This document shows, one piece after another, positions 29,369 to 37,825 of a stretch of 64,000 bases of DNA. Numbering within the stretch: position 1 is the first letter of the stretch; each line of letters starts with the position of its first letter. The translations under genes were made by a program, and so were the position numbers. Origin of the DNA: Achromobacter insolitus (GTDB taxonomy: Bacteria > Pseudomonadota > Gammaproteobacteria > Burkholderiales > Burkholderiaceae_B). The notes below the pieces were generated by a model. It made no database searches. It had not been told where the DNA came from and was given only the letters and a program-made list of their open reading frames with translations. The DNA is taken from NCBI RefSeq assembly GCF_002209555.1, contig NZ_NJIF01000010.1, positions 62,001 to 126,000 of the forward strand. The letters run 5' to 3'.

Positions 29369-30355
29369 ATGACCCACCAGCCTTCGCGGCGTGCCTGCCT
29401 CGCCGCCATCCTGCTCTCGATGGCCGGCGCCGCCCTGCCGTTCGCCGCCATCGCACAAGCCACGTTTCCCTCCAAGCCGATCACACTGATCGTGCCGTTC
29501 CCGGCCGGAGGCTCCACCGACCGGCACCTGCGCATCGTGGCGCAGGACGCCTCCAAGTACCTGGGCCAGCCCGTGATCGTCGAGAACCGGCCCGGCGCCG
29601 GCGGCACCCTGGGCCCGGCCACCATGGCCAAGACCGCCAAGCCCGACGGCTACACGATCAGCCTGTACACCCTGGCCATGCTGCGCATGCCCTACATGCA
29701 GAAAAGCAGTTGGGACCCGATCAACGACTTCAGCTTCATCCTGGGCCTGTCGGGCTACACCTTCGGTTTCACCGTCCGCGCCGACTCGCCCTACAAGACC
29801 TTCAATGAATACATCGAAGCCGCGCGCAAGGCGCCCGGCACCATAGATTACGGTTCCACCGGCGTCGGTTCCTCGCCCCACCTTCTGATCGAGGAAGTCG
29901 CCATCAACGCCAAGGTCAAGCTGAACCACGTGCCTTTCAAGGGCAATGCCGACATGCAGCAGGCGCTGTTGGGCGGCCACGTCATGGCCCAAAGCGACGC
30001 CACCGGCTGGGATCAGTTCGTCGACTCCGGCAAGATGCGCCTGCTCGTCACCTTTGGTGAAAAACGCACCACGCGTTGGCCCGACGTGCCCACCGCCCAG
30101 GAGCTGGGCTACAAGGTCGTGTCCACCTCGCCCTATGGCCTGGCCGGGCCCAAGGGCATGGATCCTGCCGTCGTGAAGACGCTGCACGACGCGTTCAAGA
30201 AGGCGTTGTTCGACCCCGCCAGCATGGACGTCATGAAGCAGTTGAACCAGGAGCCCGCGTACCGCAACAGCCAGGACTACAAAGAATGGGCGCAGGCCAC
30301 TTACGTCAAGGAAAAAGGCCTGATCGAATACCTGGGTTTGATGGCGAAGGACTGA
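29369..30355 (+). CDS. Bug/TctC-family periplasmic receptor ending the beta-oxidation operon
   Basis: Periplasmic receptor of 328 residues with a signal peptide (about 1-30, RRACLAAILLSMAGAALPFAAIAQA) and the family start FPSKPITLIVPFPAGGSTDRHLR. Later family segments are PDGYTISLYTLAML and DVPTAQELGYKVVSTSPYG. ATG 29369 has CCAGGAG nine bases upstream. It follows the synthetase by 41 bases, so it is very likely in the same operon and captures the acid that the synthetase activates. TctC-type receptors for adipate are known from Rhodopseudomonas (AdpC). No TctAB permease is nearby. Confidence 0.92.
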   Translation: MTHQPSRRACLAAILLSMAGAALPFAAIAQATFPSKPITLIVPFPAGGSTDRHLRIVAQDASKYLGQPVIVENRPGAGGTLGPATMAKTAKPDGYTISLYTLAMLRMPYMQKSSWDPINDFSFILGLSGYTFGFTVRADSPYKTFNEYIEAARKAPGTIDYGSTGVGSSPHLLIEEVAINAKVKLNHVPFKGNADMQQALLGGHVMAQSDATGWDQFVDSGKMRLLVTFGEKRTTRWPDVPTAQELGYKVVSTSPYGLAGPKGMDPAVVKTLHDAFKKALFDPASMDVMKQLNQEPAYRNSQDYKEWAQATYVKEKGLIEYLGLMAKD

Positions 30356-30362
30356 GCTGGCT

Positions 30363-30390
30363 CGCGGACCGCGCCTAGCGCAGGTCCGCG
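30363..30390. terminator. Hairpin between convergent receptor and ABC genes
   Basis: CGCGGACC at 30363-30370 pairs with GGTCCGCG at 30383-30390 around a 12-base loop. The hairpin starts eight bases after the Bug stop and overlaps the end of the convergent ABC ATPase gene. No T-run follows, so a terminator role for the plus-strand operon is only likely. Confidence 0.45.
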
Positions 30391-30989
30391 ACCTTGACCG
30401 ACCGGGCCTCGCAGGCCTGGACCAGTTCGGGATCGTGGCTCGCGAACAGCACGACCCTATCCCGCCCCCAGGTCTTGAATTGCTCGGCCAGCACGGCGCG
30501 CGCCTGCGCATCCAGCCCGTTGCTGGCGCCGTCCGCGATGATGACGGCCGGGCCGCCCAATGCGGCGGCCGTCAGATAGACCTTGCGACGCGTGCCTGTC
30601 GACATCTGTTCAAAGCGCTTGTCCAGATGCGGTTCCAATCCCAGCCGGTACGCCAGGTCGAGCACGTCCGCGGTCAGCGGCACGTTCTTTTCGGCTGCGA
30701 CCCGTTCCAGCAATCCGCGCCCCGTCTGCGCGGGCTCCGCCATGCAATTGTCGGGCACATAGGCCAGACGCGCCCGGGCTTGCGCGGGTTCCTGCGCCAG
30801 GGAATGCCCGTCGATCCAGACGTCCCCTTCATCCGGCAAGACAACGCCCGCGATGATGCCCAACAGAGTGGACTTTCCGGTGCTGTCTTCTTCGCACAGC
30901 GCCACGCAACCGGGCGTGAACGCGTGGGTCAGCCCCTGGAAGACGAGATGGTCGCCGTAGCGCTTGCTGAGATGGTCGATGCGTAGCAT
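30375..30989 (-). CDS. Degenerate ABC-type ATPase domain protein without permease
   Basis: Single ABC nucleotide-binding domain of 204 residues. The fold is clear, but several catalytic motifs deviate. The Walker A region reads EEDSTGKST (33-41), without the first two glycines but with Lys39. The Q-loop position is Asp80 (YVPD), and the signature is STGTRRK. Walker B reads VIIADGASNGLD, with Gly154 in place of the catalytic Glu. The H-loop His185 is kept. Weak or absent hydrolysis is predicted. No membrane component is adjacent. It lies 56 bases downstream of the autotransporter gene on the same strand. ATG 30989 begins the domain (MLRIDHLSKRYG). Confidence 0.8.
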   Translation of the reverse strand: MLRIDHLSKRYGDHLVFQGLTHAFTPGCVALCEEDSTGKSTLLGIIAGVVLPDEGDVWIDGHSLAQEPAQARARLAYVPDNCMAEPAQTGRGLLERVAAEKNVPLTADVLDLAYRLGLEPHLDKRFEQMSTGTRRKVYLTAAALGGPAVIIADGASNGLDAQARAVLAEQFKTWGRDRVVLFASHDPELVQACEARSVKVADLR

Positions 30990-31045
30990 GGCCGGGAGTG
31001 TACTTCGGCCGCCCAAGCGCCTACAAGACCGGCGCCGCCGTCTTC

Positions 31046-34000
31046 CTACCACGTGTACTTCACCCCTATGCGGCCGGCATATTGGTGATAGTCCTGCGCG
31101 CCCCATGAACCGGCCACGTTGACCCAGCCCGTCCAGCCCTTGGTGAAATCCGCATGTACGCCCAGCTTGAGCTCATAGCGGTCTTTCGGATAGAGATCGC
31201 CCACCGGCAGCTGGTTGAATGACACGGAGCTATCCGTGCTGCTGTGCCACCAGTTCAAGGTTGCGAACGGCTGCGCCTTGCGGCCATTGCCCAGATCGAA
31301 AGTGGAATGGGTGCGTACGCCCAGGCGCGTGATGGTTCCATGGGAGTCCGCGCCACCCACGCGCGTGCCGTTGGATTCCGTCAGGCTGTCCGTGTCCGAG
31401 CTCACATAGATCAACTGCGCCTGGGGTTCGAGCACCCAATCTCCGCGCAGCTTGAACGCATAGCCGGTCTCGGCGGACACGGCCCAGGCGCGGGAATCGT
31501 AGTCCACGCGCGGCAGATCGGTACCCATCACCCGGTTGTTGTACCAGCCGTACTGGAACCAGGTGTCCACATAGGCGCCGAGCTTGCTCTCATCGTTCTG
31601 GAACCAGGTGCCATACACCCCCGCGCTATAGCCTTGCACCCTGCCCTTGGCCTTGTAGGGGTTGCCGTCGGCGCGGGCCGTGCTGTCGGCGGAGCCATAA
31701 CCCACCATCGCGCCGACATGCAGGCGGTCGGTATCCGAGAACAGCTTCCATTGCGCCACATCGCCGCCGCCTTGCAGCAGGAACATGTCGGTGCTGACGT
31801 CGAAGTTGCCGTCGCGGCTATGCGAGCCTTCCCACTTGCCCACCGCACGCAGCCAGAGCGCCCGCCGCTTGCTGTCCTGGGATTCAAACTGCTGGGTTTC
31901 GATGAATTGCGGTTCTCCCAGGCGGTCGTGCATGCTCTGCACGAACATCTGACCGACCAGCCGCTGGTTCGCCAGGTAGGCGGCCACTTCGGGCCGGTAT
32001 AGCGGCTCCGGATCCGGCGGAGTCGGCGGCACCGGAGGCGTGGGCGGCGCGGGCGGCACAGGCGGTTCTGGTGGCACCGGAGGCGGGTCCGGCTCTTTCT
32101 CGGACCTCAGGTACCAGCTTTGATCGGCCGGCGCGCTTGCCGAACCCTGGTACAGCCGGTATTCATATGGACCTGCCACGGCCCGGCCAGCCAGCGCGAA
32201 CGCGCCCGATCCGGAAACGCCGCCATTCACCACCTGGACCACCTGTATCCCGCTGGCCGTGGTCAGCGCGCCGGGCCCGCCCGCGTTCTTGATGCGCAAT
32301 TGCGACGCGCCGGTAGCGCTGCCGCCATCGATGACCAGCTTGTCCGACGGCGAGCTGTCATCGCCCAGATAGGTATTGAGCGCGATGACGCCATCGCCGC
32401 TGTAGTTGCGCACCGTCAGGGTCTTGTATGCCCCTGCCTGTGGCGGCGTGAAATCGATCAGGCTGGGGTCATTGACCAGATTGGTGATGGTGGAGTTGCC
32501 GGTCAGCGTCCAAGTGGAATCCACCAGCGTTACGTTCGATGTACTGCCCGTCTCCGTGACCGCCGCGCCCGTCAGGGTAGCGTTGCGCGCCATCACATTG
32601 GCTGTGGCGGGCGAGCCGGCAAGCGCGCCGGTCGCATTGAGGCCGACCGGATTGCCGGCTTCTGGCGCCAGACTGGGGTCTATGCCACGCAGTGCGCGGG
32701 TCCTGCTGCTCAGCAGGGAACCGGAACTGGCGACCTGCAGCCAATTGGTGGCGCCCTGGACGGTCGTGCCGTTCAGCTCGATGTTCGCCACGCCCCCGTC
32801 CGCCCCGATGGCCGTCCCGGCCGCGCTGGTGATGTTGCCGCCGTTGATGGTCGCGCCCTGCGTGCCCGTATCGCTGGTGAGCAACAGGCCGATGGACTGC
32901 GCGCCGTTCACGCCGATCGTGCTGCCGGTCGCGGCGAAGTTCGATGTGCCGGCCACGACCACCCCATGCGCCTGCGCGCCGGATGTCCGTACGGAGCCAT
33001 CGTCGAAAACCACGCTGCTGGCCGCGCCTTGCGCCAGGATCCCGAACCCGCCCTGGCCCGTGGTGACGATGTTGTTACGCGTGGCCTGGAAGACGGTGGC
33101 CGGCTGGCCGGAGCTCGTGTAAGCGTACAGGCCTACCGCGTCGGTACCTCGGGTTTCGACCTGCAAGTCCGCCAACTCGGCACGCGATCCGTCTATGCCT
33201 ATCACGCCATAGGCATCCGCTCCTTCGGTAAGAATGCGCGCCGTCGAGCCGCCTTGCGGCGCCACGACCAGATGGTTGGTCGGACTGACGTAGCGGCGCA
33301 GGAACACCCCGCTGCTGTCCGGGCCCGTGGTGTGGATGTCGGTCGTGCCCTGCATCACGGCTTCCCCCACGCCCAGCATGTAGAAGCCGTCAGATGTCTG
33401 GCCTGTGGTGTTGATGCGTAGCGTGGACCCGGGCGCCGACGTGAATCGGCGCACGATCGAATCCGGATAGGTCAGGCTGTAGCCCAGTTCGACACCGCGT
33501 GCATACGTCCCGCCCGCCGTCTGCACGTCGAGAACGCCGCCGCCATCCAGCGTAATCGCGGTGTTGTTGCTGGTCATGATGCCCTTGGGCCAGGGGTTGC
33601 CGCCGGCCGGCGCGGTCTCGATCTTGAGGGTTGCGCCATTACCGACGGTTAACTGGCTCAGGGTGCCGAATGGCGTATGGCCCAGATTCACGCCCTGGAA
33701 GCCGCGTATCGTCACGTTGGAATTCGGCGCCAGCGAAAATGTGGCCCGAGAATTCGTGGTCGATTGCAATCCCAGGCCGGTGGCCGTCACCGTCGTAATG
33801 GTGACGTTGGTCCCGCTCTGGAAGTTGATATTGGCTGCCGCGCCATTGGTCGCGAACACCCCCAGATCGACGTTGCCGATGGCGATGTTGCCGGGACCGA
33901 AGTTCAACGTCGCGTTGCCGACCCGGATCGCCGTGCTCGAACCCGTGCCCGTTACGCTGTCACCACCGTTCAAGGTGAACGTCGTGCCGGCTGGAACGAT

Positions 34001-34105
34001 GAATGGCGCGTAATTGGCGCCCCACGCCGTCGTGGCGGCCAGCGACATGGCGACGCCTATCGATCGGGAAAACAGAAGCTTCGGGGGAGATGCGTGGTGT
34101 GCCAT
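31046..34105 (-). CDS. Autotransporter (type Va) with pertactin-like passenger
   Basis: Self-secreting surface protein of 1019 residues. The signal peptide covers about 1-30 (SIGVAMSLAATTAWGA). The passenger (about 31-690) is rich in Gly, Thr, Asn and short strands with repeated GxxVxxxG-like turns, as in beta-helix passengers. A Pro-rich spacer (PPVPPEPPVPPAPP, near 700) precedes the outer-membrane barrel (about 745-1019), which ends in an aromatic residue (GVKYTW). The spacer and barrel arrangement resembles Bordetella pertactin-type autotransporters. No protease triad or RGD was noticed. Upstream DNA is strikingly AT-rich, consistent with a regulated promoter. Adhesin or surface factor is inference. 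Confidence 0.93.
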   Translation of the reverse strand: MAHHASPPKLLFSRSIGVAMSLAATTAWGANYAPFIVPAGTTFTLNGGDSVTGTGSSTAIRVGNATLNFGPGNIAIGNVDLGVFATNGAAANINFQSGTNVTITTVTATGLGLQSTTNSRATFSLAPNSNVTIRGFQGVNLGHTPFGTLSQLTVGNGATLKIETAPAGGNPWPKGIMTSNNTAITLDGGGVLDVQTAGGTYARGVELGYSLTYPDSIVRRFTSAPGSTLRINTTGQTSDGFYMLGVGEAVMQGTTDIHTTGPDSSGVFLRRYVSPTNHLVVAPQGGSTARILTEGADAYGVIGIDGSRAELADLQVETRGTDAVGLYAYTSSGQPATVFQATRNNIVTTGQGGFGILAQGAASSVVFDDGSVRTSGAQAHGVVVAGTSNFAATGSTIGVNGAQSIGLLLTSDTGTQGATINGGNITSAAGTAIGADGGVANIELNGTTVQGATNWLQVASSGSLLSSRTRALRGIDPSLAPEAGNPVGLNATGALAGSPATANVMARNATLTGAAVTETGSTSNVTLVDSTWTLTGNSTITNLVNDPSLIDFTPPQAGAYKTLTVRNYSGDGVIALNTYLGDDSSPSDKLVIDGGSATGASQLRIKNAGGPGALTTASGIQVVQVVNGGVSGSGAFALAGRAVAGPYEYRLYQGSASAPADQSWYLRSEKEPDPPPVPPEPPVPPAPPTPPVPPTPPDPEPLYRPEVAAYLANQRLVGQMFVQSMHDRLGEPQFIETQQFESQDSKRRALWLRAVGKWEGSHSRDGNFDVSTDMFLLQGGGDVAQWKLFSDTDRLHVGAMVGYGSADSTARADGNPYKAKGRVQGYSAGVYGTWFQNDESKLGAYVDTWFQYGWYNNRVMGTDLPRVDYDSRAWAVSAETGYAFKLRGDWVLEPQAQLIYVSSDTDSLTESNGTRVGGADSHGTITRLGVRTHSTFDLGNGRKAQPFATLNWWHSSTDSSVSFNQLPVGDLYPKDRYELKLGVHADFTKGWTGWVNVAGSWGAQDYHQYAGRIGVKYTW

Positions 34106-34348
34106 CTGATTCGTCTCCGTGTAGACGTCCGCGCAACATGCGGGGACGCTATCAAACCAGACCCCGAACAGCCGGGGATAACGACGATAGACTTCGATAC
34201 CTACGCCAAACGCCCTAATCCGGGCGTGTAATACGTGTAAATATTCGCATTAATTTATCGAATAATCATTTCTTTTGCGCAATGTGGCGTTAAGTGTGTC
34301 GATTTGGCAACGAGACCCTCTTCCGGCGCACCGGCCCGCGACGGGCAT

Positions 34349-34382
34349 GGGATGGCTGGGGGTAGCGCGCCCCAGCCATCCC
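34349..34382. terminator. Long GC hairpin after the SDR gene
   Basis: GGGATGGCTGGGG (34349-34361) pairs perfectly with CCCCAGCCATCCC (34370-34382) around eight bases. It lies six bases beyond the stop of the minus-strand SDR gene and would separate it from the autotransporter gene. There is no T-run on the minus strand, so it may act as an RNA-stabilising or factor-dependent terminator. Confidence 0.5.
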
Positions 34383-34388
34383 CGAAAT

Positions 34389-34985
34389 TCACCACACGCG
34401 GAACACACGCCCCGTCTGGGCGCCTTCGACGCTGCGGCTGTAGGCCAGCGCCACACGGCTCGCGGGCGCGGATTCGAAGCCCTGGAAGTACGGGCCGTAG
34501 CTGTCCAGCGATTCCGTCAGCACCGTGGGACTGACGGAATTGATGCGGATGCCGCCCAGTTCCACGGCCGCGCCTCGCACGAAGCCGTCGATGGCCATGT
34601 TCACCGCGGAAGCGTTGGCGCCGTAGCGGATAGGTTCATCGCTCACGATGCCGCTCGTGAGGGTGATGGAGCCGCCTGCGTTGAGGTAGTGCTGGCCGAT
34701 AAGCGCCAGGTCCACCTGGCCCAGCAGTTTGTCGTGCAGGCCGATCTTGAACTGCTCGGCCGTCATTTCCGCAAGCGGGCCGAAGTGCAGGCCGCCTGTG
34801 GTGGAGACGATGGCATCGACCTTGCCCACTCGTTCGAACAGCGCGCGAATGCTGTCGCTGCGGGTCACGTCCACCTGATGCTCGCCGCGGGACTTGCCCA
34901 CGGCGATGATGTGGTGGCGCTGGCCCAGCTCTTGGGCGACCGCGCGGCCGATGGTGCCGGTGGCGCCGATCAGGATGATTTTCAT
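34389..34985 (-). CDS. Short-chain dehydrogenase/reductase
   Basis: NAD(P)-dependent oxidoreductase of 198 residues. The cofactor loop is IGATGTIGRAVA (5-16), followed by DAIVSTTGG. The catalytic region has LTSGIVSDEPIRYGANASAVN, where the Ser is present but the usual YxxxK reads YGANA, so the tyrosine is kept and the lysine is replaced. This resembles the small SDRs lacking Lys that are common next to LysR genes. GGAG precedes the ATG. It is divergent from the LysR gene at 35118 with a 132-base gap and is its likely target. Confidence 0.88.
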   Translation of the reverse strand: MKIILIGATGTIGRAVAQELGQRHHIIAVGKSRGEHQVDVTRSDSIRALFERVGKVDAIVSTTGGLHFGPLAEMTAEQFKIGLHDKLLGQVDLALIGQHYLNAGGSITLTSGIVSDEPIRYGANASAVNMAIDGFVRGAAVELGGIRINSVSPTVLTESLDSYGPYFQGFESAPASRVALAYSRSVEGAQTGRVFRVW

Positions 34986-35117
34986 GGGGAACTCCGGTTC
35001 AGGTAGGTTGTGTGCCGCACCGGCGTGCCGCCAGCGCTTGCTCGCATTCTGGCCAAAGGGCTCCCGGCGAAAAATCCTAAAATGGTCGGATCACTTCACA
35101 CTCAGGGTGCGTAATTC

Positions 35118-36029
35118 ATGGACCGCTTGCTCAGCATGGAAGTCTTTGTGGCGGTCGTTGAACTGGGCAGCCTGACTGCGGCGGCGGCCCGCCATGGAAT
35201 GTCACCCGCCATGGCGGCCAAGCACATCAAGGGGCTGGAGGCGCGGCTTGGCCTGCGGCTGATGAATCGCACCACCCGCCGCCAGAGCCTGACCGAAGCC
35301 GGCCAGGCCTATTTCGCGCGCTGCAAGCTGATCCTGTCGGACATCCGCGATGCGGAACAAGGCGCCGAAGCGATGCGTTCGGCTCCGCGCGGCCATCTGC
35401 GCATCACGTCCACGGTGACCTTCGGGTCGTTCGCCCTGGCGCCCGCGATCGCCGACTATCTGTCCGAGTATCCCGACGTAAGCGTGGACCTCGCGCTCAG
35501 CGACGCCGTCGAAGACGTCGTGGCCTCGCGCTACGACCTGGCGGTGCGCATCGGCGAACCGGCAGACTCTGGCCTGGTTGCGCGCAAGATCGGGCGCTAC
35601 CAGATGATCATCTGCGCGGCCCCCGCCTATCTGGAACGCCATGGCACCCCCGAAACCGCGAGCGACCTGGCGCGACATCAATGCCTGGACTTTTCCTACT
35701 GGAACCGCCGCACCGGCTGGCGCCTGAACTCGCAGGAAGGCGACGGCGCGGCCTATCCCGCCGGCCGCTTCGTGTCGAACAATGGCCAGGCACTGCGGCA
35801 GGCGGCCCTGGCCGGCTTCGGCATCGTGCTTCAGCCCGAGCTGCTGCTGGCCGAGGATGTGCGCGCAGGCCGGCTGGTGCCCATCCTGCAGTCCGCCTGG
35901 CCAGTCGCCCGGCCGATCACGCTGCTGTACCCCAAGGACCGCAAGGCCTTGCCCAAGCTCACGACCTTTGTGGAGTTCATGGTCCGGCGGTTCACAGCCC
36001 CCGCCAAGCAGCAGCCGAGTTTTTGCTAG
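35118..36029 (+). CDS. LysR-family regulator divergent from SDR
   Basis: Regulator of 303 residues: MDRLLSMEVFVAVVELGSLTAAAARHGMSPAMAAKHIKGLEARLG forms the winged helix-turn-helix, followed by the LysR effector domain with the CrgA-like segments PRGHLRITSTVTFGSFALAPAIADYL and YDLAVRIGEPADSGLVARKIG. Its gene is back to back with the short-chain dehydrogenase gene, suggesting direct control of it. Confidence 0.93.
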   Translation: MDRLLSMEVFVAVVELGSLTAAAARHGMSPAMAAKHIKGLEARLGLRLMNRTTRRQSLTEAGQAYFARCKLILSDIRDAEQGAEAMRSAPRGHLRITSTVTFGSFALAPAIADYLSEYPDVSVDLALSDAVEDVVASRYDLAVRIGEPADSGLVARKIGRYQMIICAAPAYLERHGTPETASDLARHQCLDFSYWNRRTGWRLNSQEGDGAAYPAGRFVSNNGQALRQAALAGFGIVLQPELLLAEDVRAGRLVPILQSAWPVARPITLLYPKDRKALPKLTTFVEFMVRRFTAPAKQQPSFC

Positions 36030-36060
36030 ACTGACCGCCCCAACTCCCCTGCACCGCCCC

Positions 36061-36747
36061 ATGTCCCAGGAAGACCGCCCCGATCCCAGCGCCGACGATA
36101 TCGCCAAGGAAATCGCGGCGGCCATCGTCGCGCACAAACTGCCTCCGGGAACGCGGCTGCGCGAGGAGGCGCTGGCGGGGGTGTATCAAGTCAGCAGGAC
36201 CAAGATCCGCGCCGCGCTCCTGATGCTGTCCAAGGACAAGCTGATCCATATCGTGCCGGACAAGGGTGCGTTCGTAAGCAAGCCCGATGCGAACGAGGCG
36301 CGCGAAGTCTATGCCGTGCGGCGCATCCTGGAAGCGGCCCTGGCCCGCGAGTTCGTGGCGCGCGCCACCGCGGCGGACTATCGCCGCATCGAGGCGCACC
36401 TGGCCGAGGAACGCAAGGCGCTCGACAGCAGCGACGTGCAGGAACGCAACCGCCTGCTCGGCCATTTCCATATCCTGCTGGCCGAGGCCGTGGGCAATAG
36501 CGTGCTGACCGGCATGCTGCGCGAGCTGTCCGCCCGCAGCGCCGTCATCACCATGCTGTATCAGAGCTCCCACGACGCCAGTTGCTCGTCGCAGGAGCAC
36601 CACGCCTTCATCGAGGCCGCCCGCGCCGGCGATGCCGACCGCGCCTGCATGTTGATGGACCAGCACCTGGAACACGTGCAGACCGCGCTGAACTTCAAGG
36701 ATGGCGGACGCAGCGGCAGCGACCTGGTCAGCGCGCTGCTCAGCTGA
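36061..36747 (+). CDS. GntR-family (FCD) transcriptional regulator
   Basis: Regulator of 228 residues with a GntR winged helix (about 12-75: IVAHKLPPGTRLREEALAGVYQVSRTKIRAALLML) and an all-helical FCD effector domain (about 85-215) with metal/ligand-type residues in HFHILLAEAVGN and the final HHAFIEAARAGD. FCD regulators usually respond to carboxylates. It follows the LysR gene by 31 bases but lacks a strong ribosome site. No obvious catabolic target is adjacent. Confidence 0.88.
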   Translation: MSQEDRPDPSADDIAKEIAAAIVAHKLPPGTRLREEALAGVYQVSRTKIRAALLMLSKDKLIHIVPDKGAFVSKPDANEAREVYAVRRILEAALAREFVARATAADYRRIEAHLAEERKALDSSDVQERNRLLGHFHILLAEAVGNSVLTGMLRELSARSAVITMLYQSSHDASCSSQEHHAFIEAARAGDADRACMLMDQHLEHVQTALNFKDGGRSGSDLVSALLS

Positions 36748-36799
36748 AGCCGCGCCCGCCGGCGCCCGGGCCCTGCGCGCCAGCCACTGCCCGCGCCGG

Positions 36800-37672
36800 C
36801 TACCCCGCGCGCAGCAGTTGGCCCATGCGCTGCTGCAGCCATTGCTCGGTCTCGCTCAGGGTGCCGCCCTGCAGCCAAAGGGTGCGCACGGATAGCATGG
36901 GCAGGAACAGATCCGTGCAGCGGACGCTGACGAGCGCGCTGCTGAACCCTTCGTATTCGCCGATGTTCAGCGGCAGGATCGCCCAACCCACCCCATTGGC
37001 GGCCATGGCGGCGATGTTGTAGCTGCTGTCCGCCCGCCACACGGTGGGGCTCAGCACCACCTGATCCACGCCGTCCATCTGCATCAGCAGTTGGCGATGC
37101 CGCGCCAGGTCGTTGCGTCCGACCTCGGGCAGCGCGGCCAGCGGGTGGGCCTGGGCCACGAAAATGCCCTGGGCCACGTTGCCCAGGTGGCGGTGTGCAA
37201 AGACGCTGCCAGGGTCGCCCCGGTCGAAATGGAACGCCAGGCTGGCACGGCCCTGCTCCACGTAGTCCGCCACCTCCGTCGCGGTCCCGTTGAGCTGGGT
37301 CAGTTCCAGCGCCGGGTAGCGTTCGGCGAGTTCCTTGAGCAGTTGGTCCGCCACCAGATAAGGCAGCCCCTCGTCCAGCGCGATGGACAACTGCGCCTCG
37401 CGCCCGGCGGCGAAGGACAGCGCGCGCTGCTCCAGGGAGCCCGCCTGGCGCAGCAGTTCGCGCGCCTCTTGCAGCATGACCGCGCCGGCCGCGGTCAGGG
37501 TGGCGTTGCGACGCGATCGGTCGAACAACTCCACCCCCAAGTCCGCTTCCAGCAAGCCCACCGAGGTGCTGACTGCCGACTGTGCGCGGCCCAGGCGTCG
37601 CGCCGCCGCGGAGAACGACCCGGCCTCTGCCGCAGCGATGAATTGGCGGAGCTGCTCCAGTGTCCATTGCAT
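36800..37672 (-). CDS. LysR-family regulator divergent from MFS pump
   Basis: Regulator of 290 residues: MQWTLEQLRQFIAAAEAGSFSAAARRLGRAQSAVSTSVGLLEADLG gives the helix-turn-helix, and the remaining 200 residues form the effector domain. It is back to back with a DHA2 efflux gene. The 153-base gap carries two palindromes, which supports a regulator/target pair. Confidence 0.93.
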   Translation of the reverse strand: MQWTLEQLRQFIAAAEAGSFSAAARRLGRAQSAVSTSVGLLEADLGVELFDRSRRNATLTAAGAVMLQEARELLRQAGSLEQRALSFAAGREAQLSIALDEGLPYLVADQLLKELAERYPALELTQLNGTATEVADYVEQGRASLAFHFDRGDPGSVFAHRHLGNVAQGIFVAQAHPLAALPEVGRNDLARHRQLLMQMDGVDQVVLSPTVWRADSSYNIAAMAANGVGWAILPLNIGEYEGFSSALVSVRCTDLFLPMLSVRTLWLQGGTLSETEQWLQQRMGQLLRAG

Positions 37673-37690
37673 GGCTGATTTCTCAATGAC

Positions 37691-37737
37691 CCATCTGATT
37701 TATAGATGGATTCTAACTTTTTCTTGCTGATTGCAAG
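37691..37737. promoter_or_regulatory. Two palindromes between LysR and MFS genes
   Basis: CCATCT-N7-AGATGG spans 37691-37709 and CTTGC-N5-GCAAG spans 37723-37737. The first contains a T-N11-A core typical of LysR sites. Both lie in the divergent promoter region upstream of the efflux gene and its probable regulator. Confidence 0.45.
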
Positions 37738-37825
37738 ATGGATAATGGCGCTCTCTGAAACCCGGCCATCCCGGCCCCGCCCGCGCACGCGGCGCGGCAA
37801 GCGTTTCAGCTTCTGGAGTAGAACC

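Noticed and set aside
29369-30355. A complete tripartite tricarboxylate transporter
   Set aside because: Only receptors of the TctC type are present (here and at 3914-4897). No TctA or TctB membrane gene occurs in the window.
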